Positions 16,264-24,792 are shown, numbered from the stretch's first letter. The stretch: DNA of 64,000 bases from Bacteroidia bacterium (GCA_030426765.1 JAUHXV010000007.1:1-64000); one strand, 5' to 3'. Translations and numbers: made by a program. The notes: a model not told the origin generated them from the sequence alone.

Positions 16264-16331
16264 ACATCACTCCATCATCCCATCATCCCCTAACCTCCTC
16301 ACCTCCTCACCCCATCACTCCCTCACCCCCT
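16264..16331 (-). repeat. C-rich octamer array, right flank of the four-helix-bundle unit
   Basis: About eight 8-bp units on the plus strand (CATCACTC, CATCATCC twice, CCTAACCT, CCTCACCT, CCTCACCC, CATCACTC, CCTCACCC). On the opposite strand they read GGGTGAGG, GAGTGATG and similar, that is, the same octamer theme as the left array but inverted. The array starts 5 bp after the gene's stop. Confidence 0.8.
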
Positions 16332-16424
16332 GTTAAAAATCTGTTAAACGATTTTTCGCCTGAAAACAACACAGTCCATGCTCCCGTTTATGGCTTTACG
16401 GTCTAACCAAAAACGATAACATAA

Positions 16425-17585
16425 ATGAAATCATTTCTTTCTTTTACACTTGCCGGTTTATTGGGTGGGATGATTTGTTTTGGTGCCCTCCAATGGACCC
16501 AATCGGAAGCGACGACTTCCGGACAGGAGGTTCAGCTTGTTTCAACTTCCGCAAATACTCCCGCCAGCGGGCCCGATTTTAGCCTGGCCGCAGAGGTCGG
16601 ACAGAAAGCCGTCGTGCTGATTCACGCCGCAGAAAGTGAAGAATCTGCCGCCCAGCGCTATCGCAGATCAGACCCGATGGAGCAGTTTTTCGAGCAGTTC
16701 GGACTGGGATCCGGAGGCTTTGGATGGGGATTTGGCGGCCCAATGATCCGAAAAGGCGCCGGCTCAGGGGTCATCATCTCAAAAGACGGATATATCCTGA
16801 CCAACAACCACGTGGTGGACTTTGCGGATGAGATCATGGTACAACTCAATGATGGCAAGGATTATGAGGCCACTTTGATCGGCAAAGATCCCAGCACGGA
16901 TCTTGCAGTCGTTAAGATTGATGCCAAAAACCTCCCCACGCTGCCATATGCCAATTCCGATGAGGCCAAAGTGGGCGAATGGGTGCTCGCCATTGGCAAC
17001 CCGTTTGAATACCTGACCTCCACGGTGACGGCCGGGATCATCAGCGCCAAAGGGCGGAATCTGAATATCATCCAGGGAGAAAAGGCCATCGAACAGTTTA
17101 TCCAAACCGATGCGGCCATCAATCCGGGCAACAGCGGAGGCGCCCTGGTCAATGCCAGCGGGCAATTGCTGGGGATCAACACCGCCATCGCCTCCCAGAC
17201 CGGGAGCTATGCGGGCTACTCTTTTGCCATCCCGATCAATCTCGCAAATCGTATAGCAAACGACATAATTAAAAATGGTGGCAATATTGAGCGAACATCT
17301 TTGGGCGTTGAAGTGTTTGTACTAGACAAGGAGTTTGCCGAGGAACAGGGAATCAAGGTGTCAGAGGGCTTACTCGTCAATGCCGTAGTGGAAAGAAGTT
17401 CCGCGCAATACGGAGGCATCCGGCCGAATGATGTCCTGATGGAGATCGACGGCAAGAAGCTGAAGACCTTTGAAGATCTGAAGGAAAATATTGACCTCGC
17501 GAAAGTCGGCGACTCAATAAATTTAAAAGTTTACCGAAATGGTAAATATTTAGATATACCCGTGCGTTTAAAGAAAGGACTCTGA
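16425..17585 (+). CDS. HtrA/DegP family serine protease with one PDZ domain
   Basis: 386 residues. An N-terminal hydrophobic segment (residues 1-24, FTLAGLLGGMICFGALQW) exports or anchors it in the periplasm. The trypsin-like domain carries all three catalytic residues: His in LTNNHVVDFAD (about residue 129), Asp in DPSTDLAVVKID (about 158) and Ser in NPGNSGGALVN (about 236). A glycine-rich LA-loop (SGGFGWGFGGPM) resembles DegP/DegQ. A single PDZ domain covers about 280-380 (GIRPNDVLMEIDGKKL), so it is closer to DegS/HtrA2-type length than to two-PDZ DegP. Expected role: degrading or refolding damaged envelope proteins. A strong terminator follows 40 bp downstream, so it is probably monocistronic. 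Confidence 0.93.
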   Translation: MKSFLSFTLAGLLGGMICFGALQWTQSEATTSGQEVQLVSTSANTPASGPDFSLAAEVGQKAVVLIHAAESEESAAQRYRRSDPMEQFFEQFGLGSGGFGWGFGGPMIRKGAGSGVIISKDGYILTNNHVVDFADEIMVQLNDGKDYEATLIGKDPSTDLAVVKIDAKNLPTLPYANSDEAKVGEWVLAIGNPFEYLTSTVTAGIISAKGRNLNIIQGEKAIEQFIQTDAAINPGNSGGALVNASGQLLGINTAIASQTGSYAGYSFAIPINLANRIANDIIKNGGNIERTSLGVEVFVLDKEFAEEQGIKVSEGLLVNAVVERSSAQYGGIRPNDVLMEIDGKKLKTFEDLKENIDLAKVGDSINLKVYRNGKYLDIPVRLKKGL

Positions 17586-17626
17586 GTCCGATAAAAATAT
17601 AGTTGGTTTTTCGTTTTGTTTTGATG

Positions 17627-17660
17627 CGCCTGTCTTGAAAGAAAGACAGGCGTTTTTTTT
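17627..17660 (+). terminator. Rho-independent terminator after the HtrA gene
   Basis: A 10-bp perfect stem CGCCTGTCTT / AAGACAGGCG (17627-17636 and 17643-17652) with a 6-nt loop is followed by eight T residues (17653-17660). On the minus strand no T-run follows the hairpin, so it serves the plus-strand gene. Confidence 0.9.
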
Positions 17661-17677
17661 GTGCTCTTTTTAAATGT

Positions 17678-18244
17678 CTACTGCCACTCAAACGTCGCAA
17701 TTAAACTATCAATATCCTGCTTGATAAACTCCACGATCGGAGCGAGACTATCCGGCTGAACGCGCGCATCAAAATATAGTGCCGCCTTAAAGAAATGGTG
17801 CGTCGTATCACTCAGATAAAAATGCACCGGTGAAGCCGCCGGACCGGTCCAGTCCAGGATCAACCCACCTGTGCCATGCGCATTTTGCACCCGGGATTCC
17901 GTCATATAGTTGGCGCGCTCATTGATCTTTCCGGCAATCACAAAAGCATCCCGCACGAGATCCGTAAATCCTTTTTCGGGGGTAACGGCGACATAACTAC
18001 AATGAAGCCTCGCATTGAAGGTGGGCATAAACAAGTCAAACCAGCACGCCTCATCTTTCGGACTCACTTCGGCATACTTCGGATAAGCAAAAGTGAAAGG
18101 ACACGCAGGATCCTGATACTGCACTGTGCCTCGTTCCGGAAACTCAATTTTTGGATACGCCCTCGGACGTGGAGGTGGTGGTTCGTTTTTGCAGGCCACC
18201 ATCGTAAACGCGATCAGTATCAGGAAAAGTGCAAAGTGCTTCAT
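17678..18244 (-). CDS. gldD: Gliding motility lipoprotein GldD
   Basis: 188 residues with a lipoprotein signal (MKHFALFLILIAFTMVAC; lipidated Cys at 18). The body matches GldD by pattern: RPRAYPKIEFPERG, CPFTFAYPKYAEV, CWFDLFMPTFNARLHCSY, then VHFYLSDTTHHFFKAALYF and DSLAPIVEFIKQDIDSLIATFEW. GldD is an envelope lipoprotein required with other Gld proteins for T9SS and gliding in Flavobacterium. Its start overlaps the stop of gldE by 4 bp, and the order ssb-gldE-gldD is conserved in the phylum. Many non-gliding species also keep it, so it shows T9SS capacity rather than motility. Confidence 0.9.
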   Translation of the reverse strand: MKHFALFLILIAFTMVACKNEPPPPRPRAYPKIEFPERGTVQYQDPACPFTFAYPKYAEVSPKDEACWFDLFMPTFNARLHCSYVAVTPEKGFTDLVRDAFVIAGKINERANYMTESRVQNAHGTGGLILDWTGPAASPVHFYLSDTTHHFFKAALYFDARVQPDSLAPIVEFIKQDIDSLIATFEWQ

Positions 18245-19629
18245 GCGTCGATCTGCACTTTAATACGTTCTATCCTTTTGGGCGTCACAGAAAGTACGGT
18301 AAACGAAAACGGAGGCAAAGAAATCTTTTGACCAATGACCGGCATGCGTCCGTGAAGGTCCAGTATCAGACCCGCGAGTGAGTCGGCATCGCCATTGGCA
18401 TGATCAAAACTGGATTTGTCCACATTGATGATGCGACACACATCGATGAGCATCGTCTTGCCTTCAAAAATATATTCCGAATCACTCAGTCTTCTGTATT
18501 CGTATTCCTGCCCTTCGTCAAACTCATCTTTGATTTCGCCTATCACCTCTTCAATCACATCTTCCATCGTCACCAAACCGGATGTTCCACCATATTCATC
18601 TACCACAATCGCCATGTGCAGGCGCTCGCGCTGAAAATCCTTGAGCAGTTCATTGATCTTTCTCGCCTCCGGCACATACAACACTTCATTGCGCACGAGT
18701 TGCGGCCATGGAAACGGAGGCGGTGAGGTATCGATATAGCCAATCAGATCTTTGATATACAGGATTCCTTTGACATTATCCAGCTGCTCATCGTATACCG
18801 GCATACGGCTGTAGCCCGCTTCATGTACCACAGCCATCACCTCCTCGAGTGTCATACTGGTATCCAGCGCGATGATATCGAGTCGTGAGCGCATGATCTG
18901 CTTGACCGCGACATCATTAAAACTCACAATCGACTTGAGAATCTCAGCTTCAACTTTGGAATCTTTGTGATGGGACACCGCCAGATCGATAGCTTTATCG
19001 ATATCAACTTTGTTGGCCGTAATCGGACTTTCTGATCCCAGTCGTCGCTCCATGATATTGCCCCAACGCACCATGAGTTTATTGAGTGGAGCGGTGACGG
19101 TCATGAGTACCGTCAGCGGTGTGCTCATAAATTTAGCAAACGCGATGTTGTTCAGATTGGCATAGATCTTCGGGACCACTTCGCCAAACAACACAAGCAT
19201 AAAGGTGATCCCCACGACGGAGATGAGAAAATTGAAAAAGGCTCCCCACTGTTCCGGCGACAGCCAGTTGGTGGCAAACGAGGATTGGATGGCTTCGCCC
19301 CATGAATAGAAGGTGCCATCGGGAGCAATGATCTGAAACAAGTAATAGGAAAGAATGACAATACCGATGTTGACGAGATTGCCACTAATCAATATCGTGG
19401 CCAGCAATCGTCTTGGCTTTTCTTTTAAAGATAAAATCCGCTGCCAGACCGGTTCGTCTTCGTCTCCCAGTTCCTCAATCTGGTTGCGCGTAATGGAAAA
19501 GTATGCGATCTCAGAACCAGAGATGAGCGCAGAGCAAAGCAAGAGGGCGATGAGTAACAGAAAACCCCAGAGCAAGCCCCAATGGATTGAGAGTAAAATG
19601 AATAATAAACTACCGGGTTCCGAGTCCAA
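18241..19629 (-). CDS. gldE: Gliding motility-associated protein GldE (DUF21/CBS/CorC-HlyC family)
   Basis: 462 residues. The N-terminal DUF21 membrane domain has about four helices up to residue ~200 (LLWGFLLLIALLLCSALISGSE, then helices around residues 80-180). Two CBS domains follow (IMRSRLDIIALDTSMTLEEV...YSRMPVYDEQLDNVKGILY and LHMAIVVDEYGGTSGLVTMED, where VDEYGGT is diagnostic), then the CorC/HlyC C-terminal domain (YIFEGKTMLIDVCRIINV). This is the architecture of CorC/TlyC-type transporters. Placement between ssb and gldD, with 4-bp overlap to gldD, identifies the GldE branch. Its biochemical activity, possibly ion transport supporting GldD, is not settled. Confidence 0.9.
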   Translation of the reverse strand: MDSEPGSLLFILLSIHWGLLWGFLLLIALLLCSALISGSEIAYFSITRNQIEELGDEDEPVWQRILSLKEKPRRLLATILISGNLVNIGIVILSYYLFQIIAPDGTFYSWGEAIQSSFATNWLSPEQWGAFFNFLISVVGITFMLVLFGEVVPKIYANLNNIAFAKFMSTPLTVLMTVTAPLNKLMVRWGNIMERRLGSESPITANKVDIDKAIDLAVSHHKDSKVEAEILKSIVSFNDVAVKQIMRSRLDIIALDTSMTLEEVMAVVHEAGYSRMPVYDEQLDNVKGILYIKDLIGYIDTSPPPFPWPQLVRNEVLYVPEARKINELLKDFQRERLHMAIVVDEYGGTSGLVTMEDVIEEVIGEIKDEFDEGQEYEYRRLSDSEYIFEGKTMLIDVCRIINVDKSSFDHANGDADSLAGLILDLHGRMPVIGQKISLPPFSFTVLSVTPKRIERIKVQIDA

Positions 19630-19661
19630 AATGGGGTATTTATTGAGAGCGTTTCAATGGG

Positions 19662-20102
19662 TCAGAAGGGAAGATCGTCTTCCTCTCCCACGGATGAAAC
19701 GGACGATGCACCTGATGCTGAGGTCGCTGAAGAAACATCAGCTGAGGCTGAGTCAAAACCACCTTCGGTTCTGGAGTCTCTGCGATCGAGCGACCTGAGG
19801 ACATTGGCTACGACTTCGGTGACATACCGGTCATTGCCGTCTTTGTCCTGATATTTTCGGTGAGTCAGTTTTCCTTCGACATAGACCTGGCTGCCTTTAT
19901 GGAGTTGTTTCTCAGCGCGCTCTGCGAGTCCGCGCCAGGCCACCACGTCATGCCATTCTGTATTGGTCTGCCATTCGCCGGCTTTGTCCTTATAATTTTC
20001 ATTGGTGGCGACGGAAAATTTTGCCACGGCTACATTGCCTTCGAGATAACGCATCTCCGGGTCTCTGCCCAGATTTCCTATGAGAATTACTTTATTGACC
20101 AT
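19662..20102 (-). CDS. ssb: Single-stranded DNA-binding protein
   Basis: About 146 residues from the ATG at 20102 (MVNKVILIGNLGRDPEMRYL), the invariant SSB start; a longer ORF to 20168 adds an unlikely 22 residues. The OB-fold runs to about residue 108 (VAKFSVATNE, TEWHDVVAWRGLAERAEKQL, GSQVYVEGKLTHRKYQDKDG). A low-complexity Ser/Ala linker ends in the acidic tip EEDDLPF, which recruits replication and repair partners. It sits 32 bp upstream of gldE. Confidence 0.96.
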   Translation of the reverse strand: MVNKVILIGNLGRDPEMRYLEGNVAVAKFSVATNENYKDKAGEWQTNTEWHDVVAWRGLAERAEKQLHKGSQVYVEGKLTHRKYQDKDGNDRYVTEVVANVLRSLDRRDSRTEGGFDSASADVSSATSASGASSVSSVGEEDDLPF

Positions 20103-20135
20103 TCTGTAAAATTCTGCTGGTTGGTAAACTAACCC

Positions 20136-20143
20136 CAAAGATA
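20136..20143 (-). promoter_or_regulatory. Candidate -7 element for ssb-gldE-gldD (TATCTTTG)
   Basis: A perfect TANNTTTG box on the minus strand, 34 bp upstream of the ssb ATG at 20102. I see no clear TTG at the usual upstream distance. Confidence 0.4.
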
Positions 20144-20225
20144 ATGAAATTGAAGTCGGCCTGATCATCTGGTTTGCACCTGATCACCACCTGCTTTTGG
20201 GATAGAACAAAGCCAAAAGAGAAAA

Positions 20226-20258
20226 ATTTAATCATTTGTTTAAATATTTTGATTAAAT
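20226..20258. promoter_or_regulatory. Dyad operator candidate for the TetR regulator
   Basis: ATTTAATCA (20226-20234) and TGATTAAAT (20250-20258) form a perfect 9-bp inverted repeat with a 15-bp spacer. It covers the -33 element of the candidate tetR promoter (20235-20269), where a repressor would block transcription. TetR proteins usually bind such dyads next to their own gene. Confidence 0.5.
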
Positions 20259-20269
20259 CCCTATTTTTG
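20235..20269 (+). promoter_or_regulatory. Candidate promoter for the TetR-efflux operon
   Basis: TTTG at 20235-20238, a 23-bp spacer, then TATTTTTG at 20262-20269, which agrees with TTG-N17-23-TANNTTTG. The start codon at 20307 is 37 bp downstream. Confidence 0.45.
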
Positions 20270-20306
20270 CCCCATCATCAAGCGATTGACACCGGAAATA
20301 CACCTT

Positions 20307-20930
20307 ATGACAAAGCCTGCAGATCCTGAATCAAACTTGTCCACGGAAGAAAAGATCAAGCGCGCCGCCACAGAGGTGTTTGCCCAAAAAGGGTTTGCCG
20401 CCACACGCACCCGAGACATCGCCGAAGCAGCCGGGATCAACTTGGCGCTGCTCAACTATTATTTCCGAAGCAAACAAAAACTGTTTGACGGCATCATGCT
20501 CGAAAAACTCCAGGAACTCTTCGGGCGTATCGCACCGATTTTTACCGACACCTCCACCTCCCTGGAAAAGAAAATCGAAACATTCGCGGACTCCTACATT
20601 GAGACGCTGATTAAAAACCCGGAGCTCCCGCTATTCGTACTTAGTGAAATTCGCACACATCCTGAGAGCCTGACACAAATCATACAGATCGGCGAGCTGT
20701 TTACCACCTCTTCTTTTGCACAGCAGCTAAAAGCCAGACGTCCTGAAGCTAACCCCCTGCACTTTATTATGTGCCTGCTGGGCATGACTGTGTTTCCTTT
20801 TATCGCCAAACCTCTGCTCAAGTCAAAAGCCGCTATGGATGATGCCTCCTTTAATATCCTGATGACCGAAAGAAAACAACTCATCCCGATGTGGATGGAT
20901 TCCATTTTGCAAAACCCTGTACAATCATAA
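20307..20930 (+). CDS. TetR/AcrR family transcriptional regulator
   Basis: About 207 residues from the ATG at 20307; a TTG at 20286 would add 7 residues. The N-terminal helix-turn-helix is clear: EKIKRAATEVFAQKGFAATR, then TRDIAEAAGINLALLNYYFR and SKQKLFDGIM. The C-terminal ligand domain is helical and variable (IETFADSYIETLIKNPELPLF). It heads an operon of TolC, HlyD, two ABC ATPases and two permeases, an order like cecR-ybhGFSR of enterobacteria, so it probably senses an exported compound and represses this operon. A dyad over its own promoter supports autoregulation. Confidence 0.9.
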   Translation: MTKPADPESNLSTEEKIKRAATEVFAQKGFAATRTRDIAEAAGINLALLNYYFRSKQKLFDGIMLEKLQELFGRIAPIFTDTSTSLEKKIETFADSYIETLIKNPELPLFVLSEIRTHPESLTQIIQIGELFTTSSFAQQLKARRPEANPLHFIMCLLGMTVFPFIAKPLLKSKAAMDDASFNILMTERKQLIPMWMDSILQNPVQS

Positions 20931-20955
20931 TCCTGCCAACTATGATTCAATTGTT

Positions 20956-22212
20956 ATGAAAACATTTTTTCTCTTCACCTTTTCACTCTTCAGCTTCTTC
21001 GTCACACAGGCACAGGAAGGACTGACGCTTGATTCATGTTACACATTAGCCCGTGAGCATTTTCCCCTCACCCGGCAGCATGACCTCATCCTTCAAAGTG
21101 AATCGTATACCGTAGAAAATGCATCCAAAGGGTATCTGCCTAACATCGCGATCTACGGACAAGCCACCTATCAATCTGATGTTCCGCGCGTACCCATTGA
21201 TCTTCCCGGAAGTCCACCTCCACTCGCACCCAAAGATCAGTACAGAATCTATGGCGAGATACACCAGACGATCTACGATGGAGGTAATACGCGCCTCGCC
21301 AAAAATGTGGCCCAAACAGAATCCCTGACCAAACAACAACAACTCGAAGTAGAGTTGTACACCCTGAAAGAACGCATCAACCAAATGTTTTTCGGCATCC
21401 TGATGATTGACGAACAACAACACCAGTTAACACTACGACAGAAAGACATTGAAATCGGATACAAAAAAGTTCAGGGCGCAGTGGATGGTGGCATCGCCCT
21501 GAAAAGCAACCTGGATATTCTCCGCGTGGAGACACTAAAAGTGAACCAGCGACGTGTCGAGCTCACCTCCACCCGAAAAGCCTATTTGCAGATGCTCAGT
21601 CAGATGATCGGACAGACACTCGAAGAAGATACCAAACTGGTGGTTCCTCCACTAGTACTTTCCGATCATGAGATCAACCGACCCGAACTCAAACTTTACG
21701 ACCTGCAGGCGGAATCCCTTCAGTTGAAAGACGATCAGCTGCAGACGGCCAACCGCCCGAAAGTGCAGTTGTTCGCACAAGCCGGTTTGGGCCGTCCAGG
21801 GTTAAACATATTTGACAGAGATCTGACAGGATACTTCCAGGGCGGCTTGCAGGTTGCCTGGCCACTCGTCGGATACTACACCACCAATAACCATCGCCAC
21901 CTGATCAGTCTGGAACACGATCAGATCAATCTGAAGCGGGAAACTTTCCTCTATCACACACAACTCAAACTCACCCAGCAGGAAGCGGAAATAGAAAAAC
22001 TGGAATTGCTGCTGGCATCCGATGATGAGATTGTGGATCTCCAGACATCCATCAAAGCGACTACCCTGACTCAGATGGAAAATGGAGTCGCCACGGCTAA
22101 CGATTACCTCCTTGATGTCAACAAAGAGGATCAGGCGCGGCAAACTAAAAGTCTGCACCATATACAATGGCTTATGGCACAATATGCTGCGAAAACCACA
22201 TCAGGAAATTAA
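20956..22212 (+). CDS. TolC family outer-membrane efflux protein
   Basis: 418 residues. Signal peptide MKTFFLFTFSLFSFFVTQAQ. The mature part starts LTLDSCYTLAREHFPLTRQHDLIL, the standard opening of TolC proteins, and contains two halves of long coiled-coil helices (LTKQQQLEVELYTLKERINQ...; KRETFLYHTQLKLTQQEAEIEKLELL) separated by barrel strands (KVQLFAQAGLGRPGLN). Length is near the family's ~420-450. It lies 25 bp after tetR and 25 bp before the HlyD-type gene, and would supply the outer-membrane channel of the exporter encoded downstream. Confidence 0.9.
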   Translation: MKTFFLFTFSLFSFFVTQAQEGLTLDSCYTLAREHFPLTRQHDLILQSESYTVENASKGYLPNIAIYGQATYQSDVPRVPIDLPGSPPPLAPKDQYRIYGEIHQTIYDGGNTRLAKNVAQTESLTKQQQLEVELYTLKERINQMFFGILMIDEQQHQLTLRQKDIEIGYKKVQGAVDGGIALKSNLDILRVETLKVNQRRVELTSTRKAYLQMLSQMIGQTLEEDTKLVVPPLVLSDHEINRPELKLYDLQAESLQLKDDQLQTANRPKVQLFAQAGLGRPGLNIFDRDLTGYFQGGLQVAWPLVGYYTTNNHRHLISLEHDQINLKRETFLYHTQLKLTQQEAEIEKLELLLASDDEIVDLQTSIKATTLTQMENGVATANDYLLDVNKEDQARQTKSLHHIQWLMAQYAAKTTSGN

Positions 22213-22237
22213 CCCACGAAACACAATCACCTGTATC

Positions 22238-23128
22238 ATGAAACATTTCTTCTTTCTCACTTTGATCGCGATCACATTCCTGCAATGTCAGGAACCCACC
22301 GTCGCATACGATGCTTCCGGTACGTTTGAAGCCGTGGAAACCATCATCTCCGCCAATGCATCCGGTACGATCGAGGCCTTTGCCATATCCGAAGGTCAGA
22401 CACTGGACAGCGGATATGTGATCGGCTATATCGACAGCACCCAGCTCCATCTGCGTAAAAAACAATTACGAGCCCAGATACAGGCGCTGCTCAGCAAACG
22501 GCCGGATATTGCCAGCCAACTCGCTGCGTATGAAGCACAACTAAAACATGCCAAACACGAGCGTGATCGTATCATCAAACTCATCGAAGCCGATGCGGCC
22601 ACACCGAAGCAACTCGACGATGCCAATGCACAGGTGGCAGTGATTGAAAAACAAATGGAAGGCTTGCACACTTCCCTTGATATCCTAAGCACCGGCATCC
22701 GGGAAGAGGCCACGCCGCTTTACACCCAGATAGAACAAGTCGAAGATCAGATCGAAAAATGTAAAATAATTAACCCCGTCTCCGGTACAGTCCTGACCAA
22801 ATATGCAGAAGTCTACGAGATGGCAGCTCCCGGAAAGCCATTGTATAAAATAGCCGATCTGGATGAGATTACGTTGCGCGCCTATATCACCGGTGATCAG
22901 TTGCCCAACATCAAATTAGGGCAGACGCTGACTGTGTTGATCGATGATGGCCAGGAGAGTTATCGCGAATATTCCGGTCAGATCGAATGGATCAGCAGCA
23001 AAGCTGAGTTTACGCCGAAGACCATTCAGACCAAAGATGAGCGCGCTAATCTCGTTTATGCGATCAAAGTTAACGTACGCAATGACGGGTTTCTGAAAAT
23101 TGGTATGTACGGAGAAATCAAGCTATGA
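22238..23128 (+). CDS. HlyD/YbhG family periplasmic adaptor, lipoprotein
   Basis: About 296 residues from the ATG at 22238, chosen because it gives a lipoprotein signal (MKHFFFLTLIAITFLQC, Cys at 17); the ORF itself is open 156 bp further upstream. A biotinyl-lipoyl half-motif (IISANASGTIEAFAISEGQTLDSG), a coiled-coil hairpin (LRKKQLRAQIQALLSK...AEADAATPKQLDDANAQVAVIEKQ) and a second half (INPVSGTVLTKYAEVYEMAAPGKPLYKIADL) follow in the order of membrane-fusion proteins. It would bridge the ABC permeases and TolC. Its stop overlaps the next ATG by 4 bp (ATGA). Confidence 0.9.
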   Translation: MKHFFFLTLIAITFLQCQEPTVAYDASGTFEAVETIISANASGTIEAFAISEGQTLDSGYVIGYIDSTQLHLRKKQLRAQIQALLSKRPDIASQLAAYEAQLKHAKHERDRIIKLIEADAATPKQLDDANAQVAVIEKQMEGLHTSLDILSTGIREEATPLYTQIEQVEDQIEKCKIINPVSGTVLTKYAEVYEMAAPGKPLYKIADLDEITLRAYITGDQLPNIKLGQTLTVLIDDGQESYREYSGQIEWISSKAEFTPKTIQTKDERANLVYAIKVNVRNDGFLKIGMYGEIKL

Positions 23129-24045
23129 GTGCGCTCGCCATCACCGCAGAAAATTTATCCAAAACCTACGGAAAAGATCAGCTTGTTGCCGTAGACAATC
23201 TCTCCTTTACTGTTGAGGAAGGAGAAATATTTGGTCTGATCGGTCCGGATGGCGCAGGCAAAACAAGCCTCTTTCGTATGCTCACGACATTGCTCCTGCC
23301 CGATTCAGGCAATGCTTCAGTGACTGGCCATGATATCGTCAAAGACTACGCGGAAATCAGAAAAACAGTTGGCTATATGCCGGGTCGCTTTTCGTTGTAC
23401 CAGGACCTGAGTGTCGAAGAGAATCTGCAGTTCTTTGCCACCTTGTTTAAAACCACCGTCGAAGAAAACTACCACCTGATCAAGGATATCTACGAACAAC
23501 TCGCACCGTTTAAAAAGCGCAGAGCCGGAAAGCTCTCCGGGGGCATGAAACAAAAACTCGCTTTGTGTTGTGCGTTGATCCATGAACCAACGATCCTCTT
23601 TTTAGATGAACCCACAACCGGTGTGGATCCTGTGTCGAGAAAGGAGTTCTGGGCCATGCTCTATCGCCTGAAGGAAAAGGGCATCACCATCCTTGTGTCT
23701 ACGCCGTATATGGATGAAGCCACCCGATGTGACCGCATTGCGCTGATCCAGCATGGAAAAATACTCTCCATCGATACGCCCGATACCATATCCTCTCAAT
23801 TTGGGGAGTCACTGTTCGAAGTGAAAGGAGATAAAATCTCTCCTTTGTTAAAAACACTCCTGGCATACAAACAGACAAAATCAGCTTATGCGTATGGGGA
23901 TGCTGTTCACATAACGCTTCATCCAACATCTAACCCAATTGATACTCTAACAGATTTTCTGGATCAACAGGGCGTTTCCTCTTCTCAAGTGCAGCAGATA
24001 AAACCTTCGGTAGAAGATTGTTTCATTAAAATGCTGAAGCAATGA
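23125..24045 (+). CDS. ABC transporter ATP-binding protein (YbhF N-half type)
   Basis: 306 residues. Walker A is GPDGAGKTS (about residues 39-47; Asp replaces the usual Asn), the Q-loop is in YMPGRFSLYQDLSVEEN, the signature LSGGMKQKLAL is at about 137-147, and Walker B is ILFLDEPTTGVDP. The switch segment reads STPYMDEA, with Pro in place of the usual His. A C-terminal extension of ~80 residues follows. Together with the next gene it corresponds to the two halves of E. coli YbhF, here encoded separately. The two ATPases probably form a heterodimer. Starts and stops overlap by 4 bp with both neighbours. Confidence 0.9.
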   Translation: MSALAITAENLSKTYGKDQLVAVDNLSFTVEEGEIFGLIGPDGAGKTSLFRMLTTLLLPDSGNASVTGHDIVKDYAEIRKTVGYMPGRFSLYQDLSVEENLQFFATLFKTTVEENYHLIKDIYEQLAPFKKRRAGKLSGGMKQKLALCCALIHEPTILFLDEPTTGVDPVSRKEFWAMLYRLKEKGITILVSTPYMDEATRCDRIALIQHGKILSIDTPDTISSQFGESLFEVKGDKISPLLKTLLAYKQTKSAYAYGDAVHITLHPTSNPIDTLTDFLDQQGVSSSQVQQIKPSVEDCFIKMLKQ

Positions 24046-24782
24046 TGCCGACCGTCATATCGACAAAAGGACTCACTAAAAAATTCGGTGCTTTTACCGC
24101 TGTAGATGCCATTGATCTGGATGTACAGCAGGGAGAAATTTTTGGATTCTTAGGTGCTAATGGTGCGGGAAAGACCACTGCGATGCGGATGCTTTGCGGT
24201 TTGTCTGTACCCACTTCAGGTTCCGCGACAATTGCCGGGCATGACATTTACAAGGAAACGGAAAAGATTAAAAAAAGCATCGGCTATATGAGCCAGCGTT
24301 TCTCTTTGTACGAAGACCTGACTGTGCGCGAAAACATTCGCTTCTTCGGCGGCATCTATGGTTTGTCGCGAAAAGATCTGCGCGACAAAAGCGAATCATT
24401 GATTGAATATTTAGGCCTGCAAAACGAGACGGATAAAATGGTGGCATCCTTGCCTCTTGGGTGGAAACAAAAACTGGCATTCTCCGTCGCGATCATGCAC
24501 GAACCCAAAATTGTTTTCCTGGATGAACCGACAGGAGGTGTCGATCCGGTTACCCGAAGGCAGTTCTGGGACCTGATTTACCAGGCGGCGGATGATGGCA
24601 TCACCGTTTTTGTCACTACGCATTACATGGACGAAGCCGAATATTGCGACCGACTCTCCATTATGGTGGATGGAAAAATCGAATCCCTAAATAGTCCGAC
24701 GAAAATGAAACAGGCCATGCATGCAGACTCCATGGACGAAGTCTTTTATCAGTTAGCCCGCAAAGCACAACGAAGCGAATAA
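24042..24782 (+). CDS. ABC transporter ATP-binding protein (YbhF C-half type)
   Basis: 246 residues. Walker A is canonical (GANGAGKTT, about residues 37-45), Q-loop YMSQRFSLYEDLTVREN, Walker B KIVFLDEPTGGVDP, and the switch His is present (TTHYMDEAEYCDR). The signature motif is divergent, LPLGWKQKLA instead of LSGGQ. This complements the partner ATPase, which has a normal signature but an altered Walker A and switch. One composite ATP site (this Walker A with the partner's LSGG) should be active and the other degenerate. The start overlaps the previous stop (ATGA). Confidence 0.9.
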   Translation: MMPTVISTKGLTKKFGAFTAVDAIDLDVQQGEIFGFLGANGAGKTTAMRMLCGLSVPTSGSATIAGHDIYKETEKIKKSIGYMSQRFSLYEDLTVRENIRFFGGIYGLSRKDLRDKSESLIEYLGLQNETDKMVASLPLGWKQKLAFSVAIMHEPKIVFLDEPTGGVDPVTRRQFWDLIYQAADDGITVFVTTHYMDEAEYCDRLSIMVDGKIESLNSPTKMKQAMHADSMDEVFYQLARKAQRSE

Positions 24783-24792
24783 ACTCAGAAAT

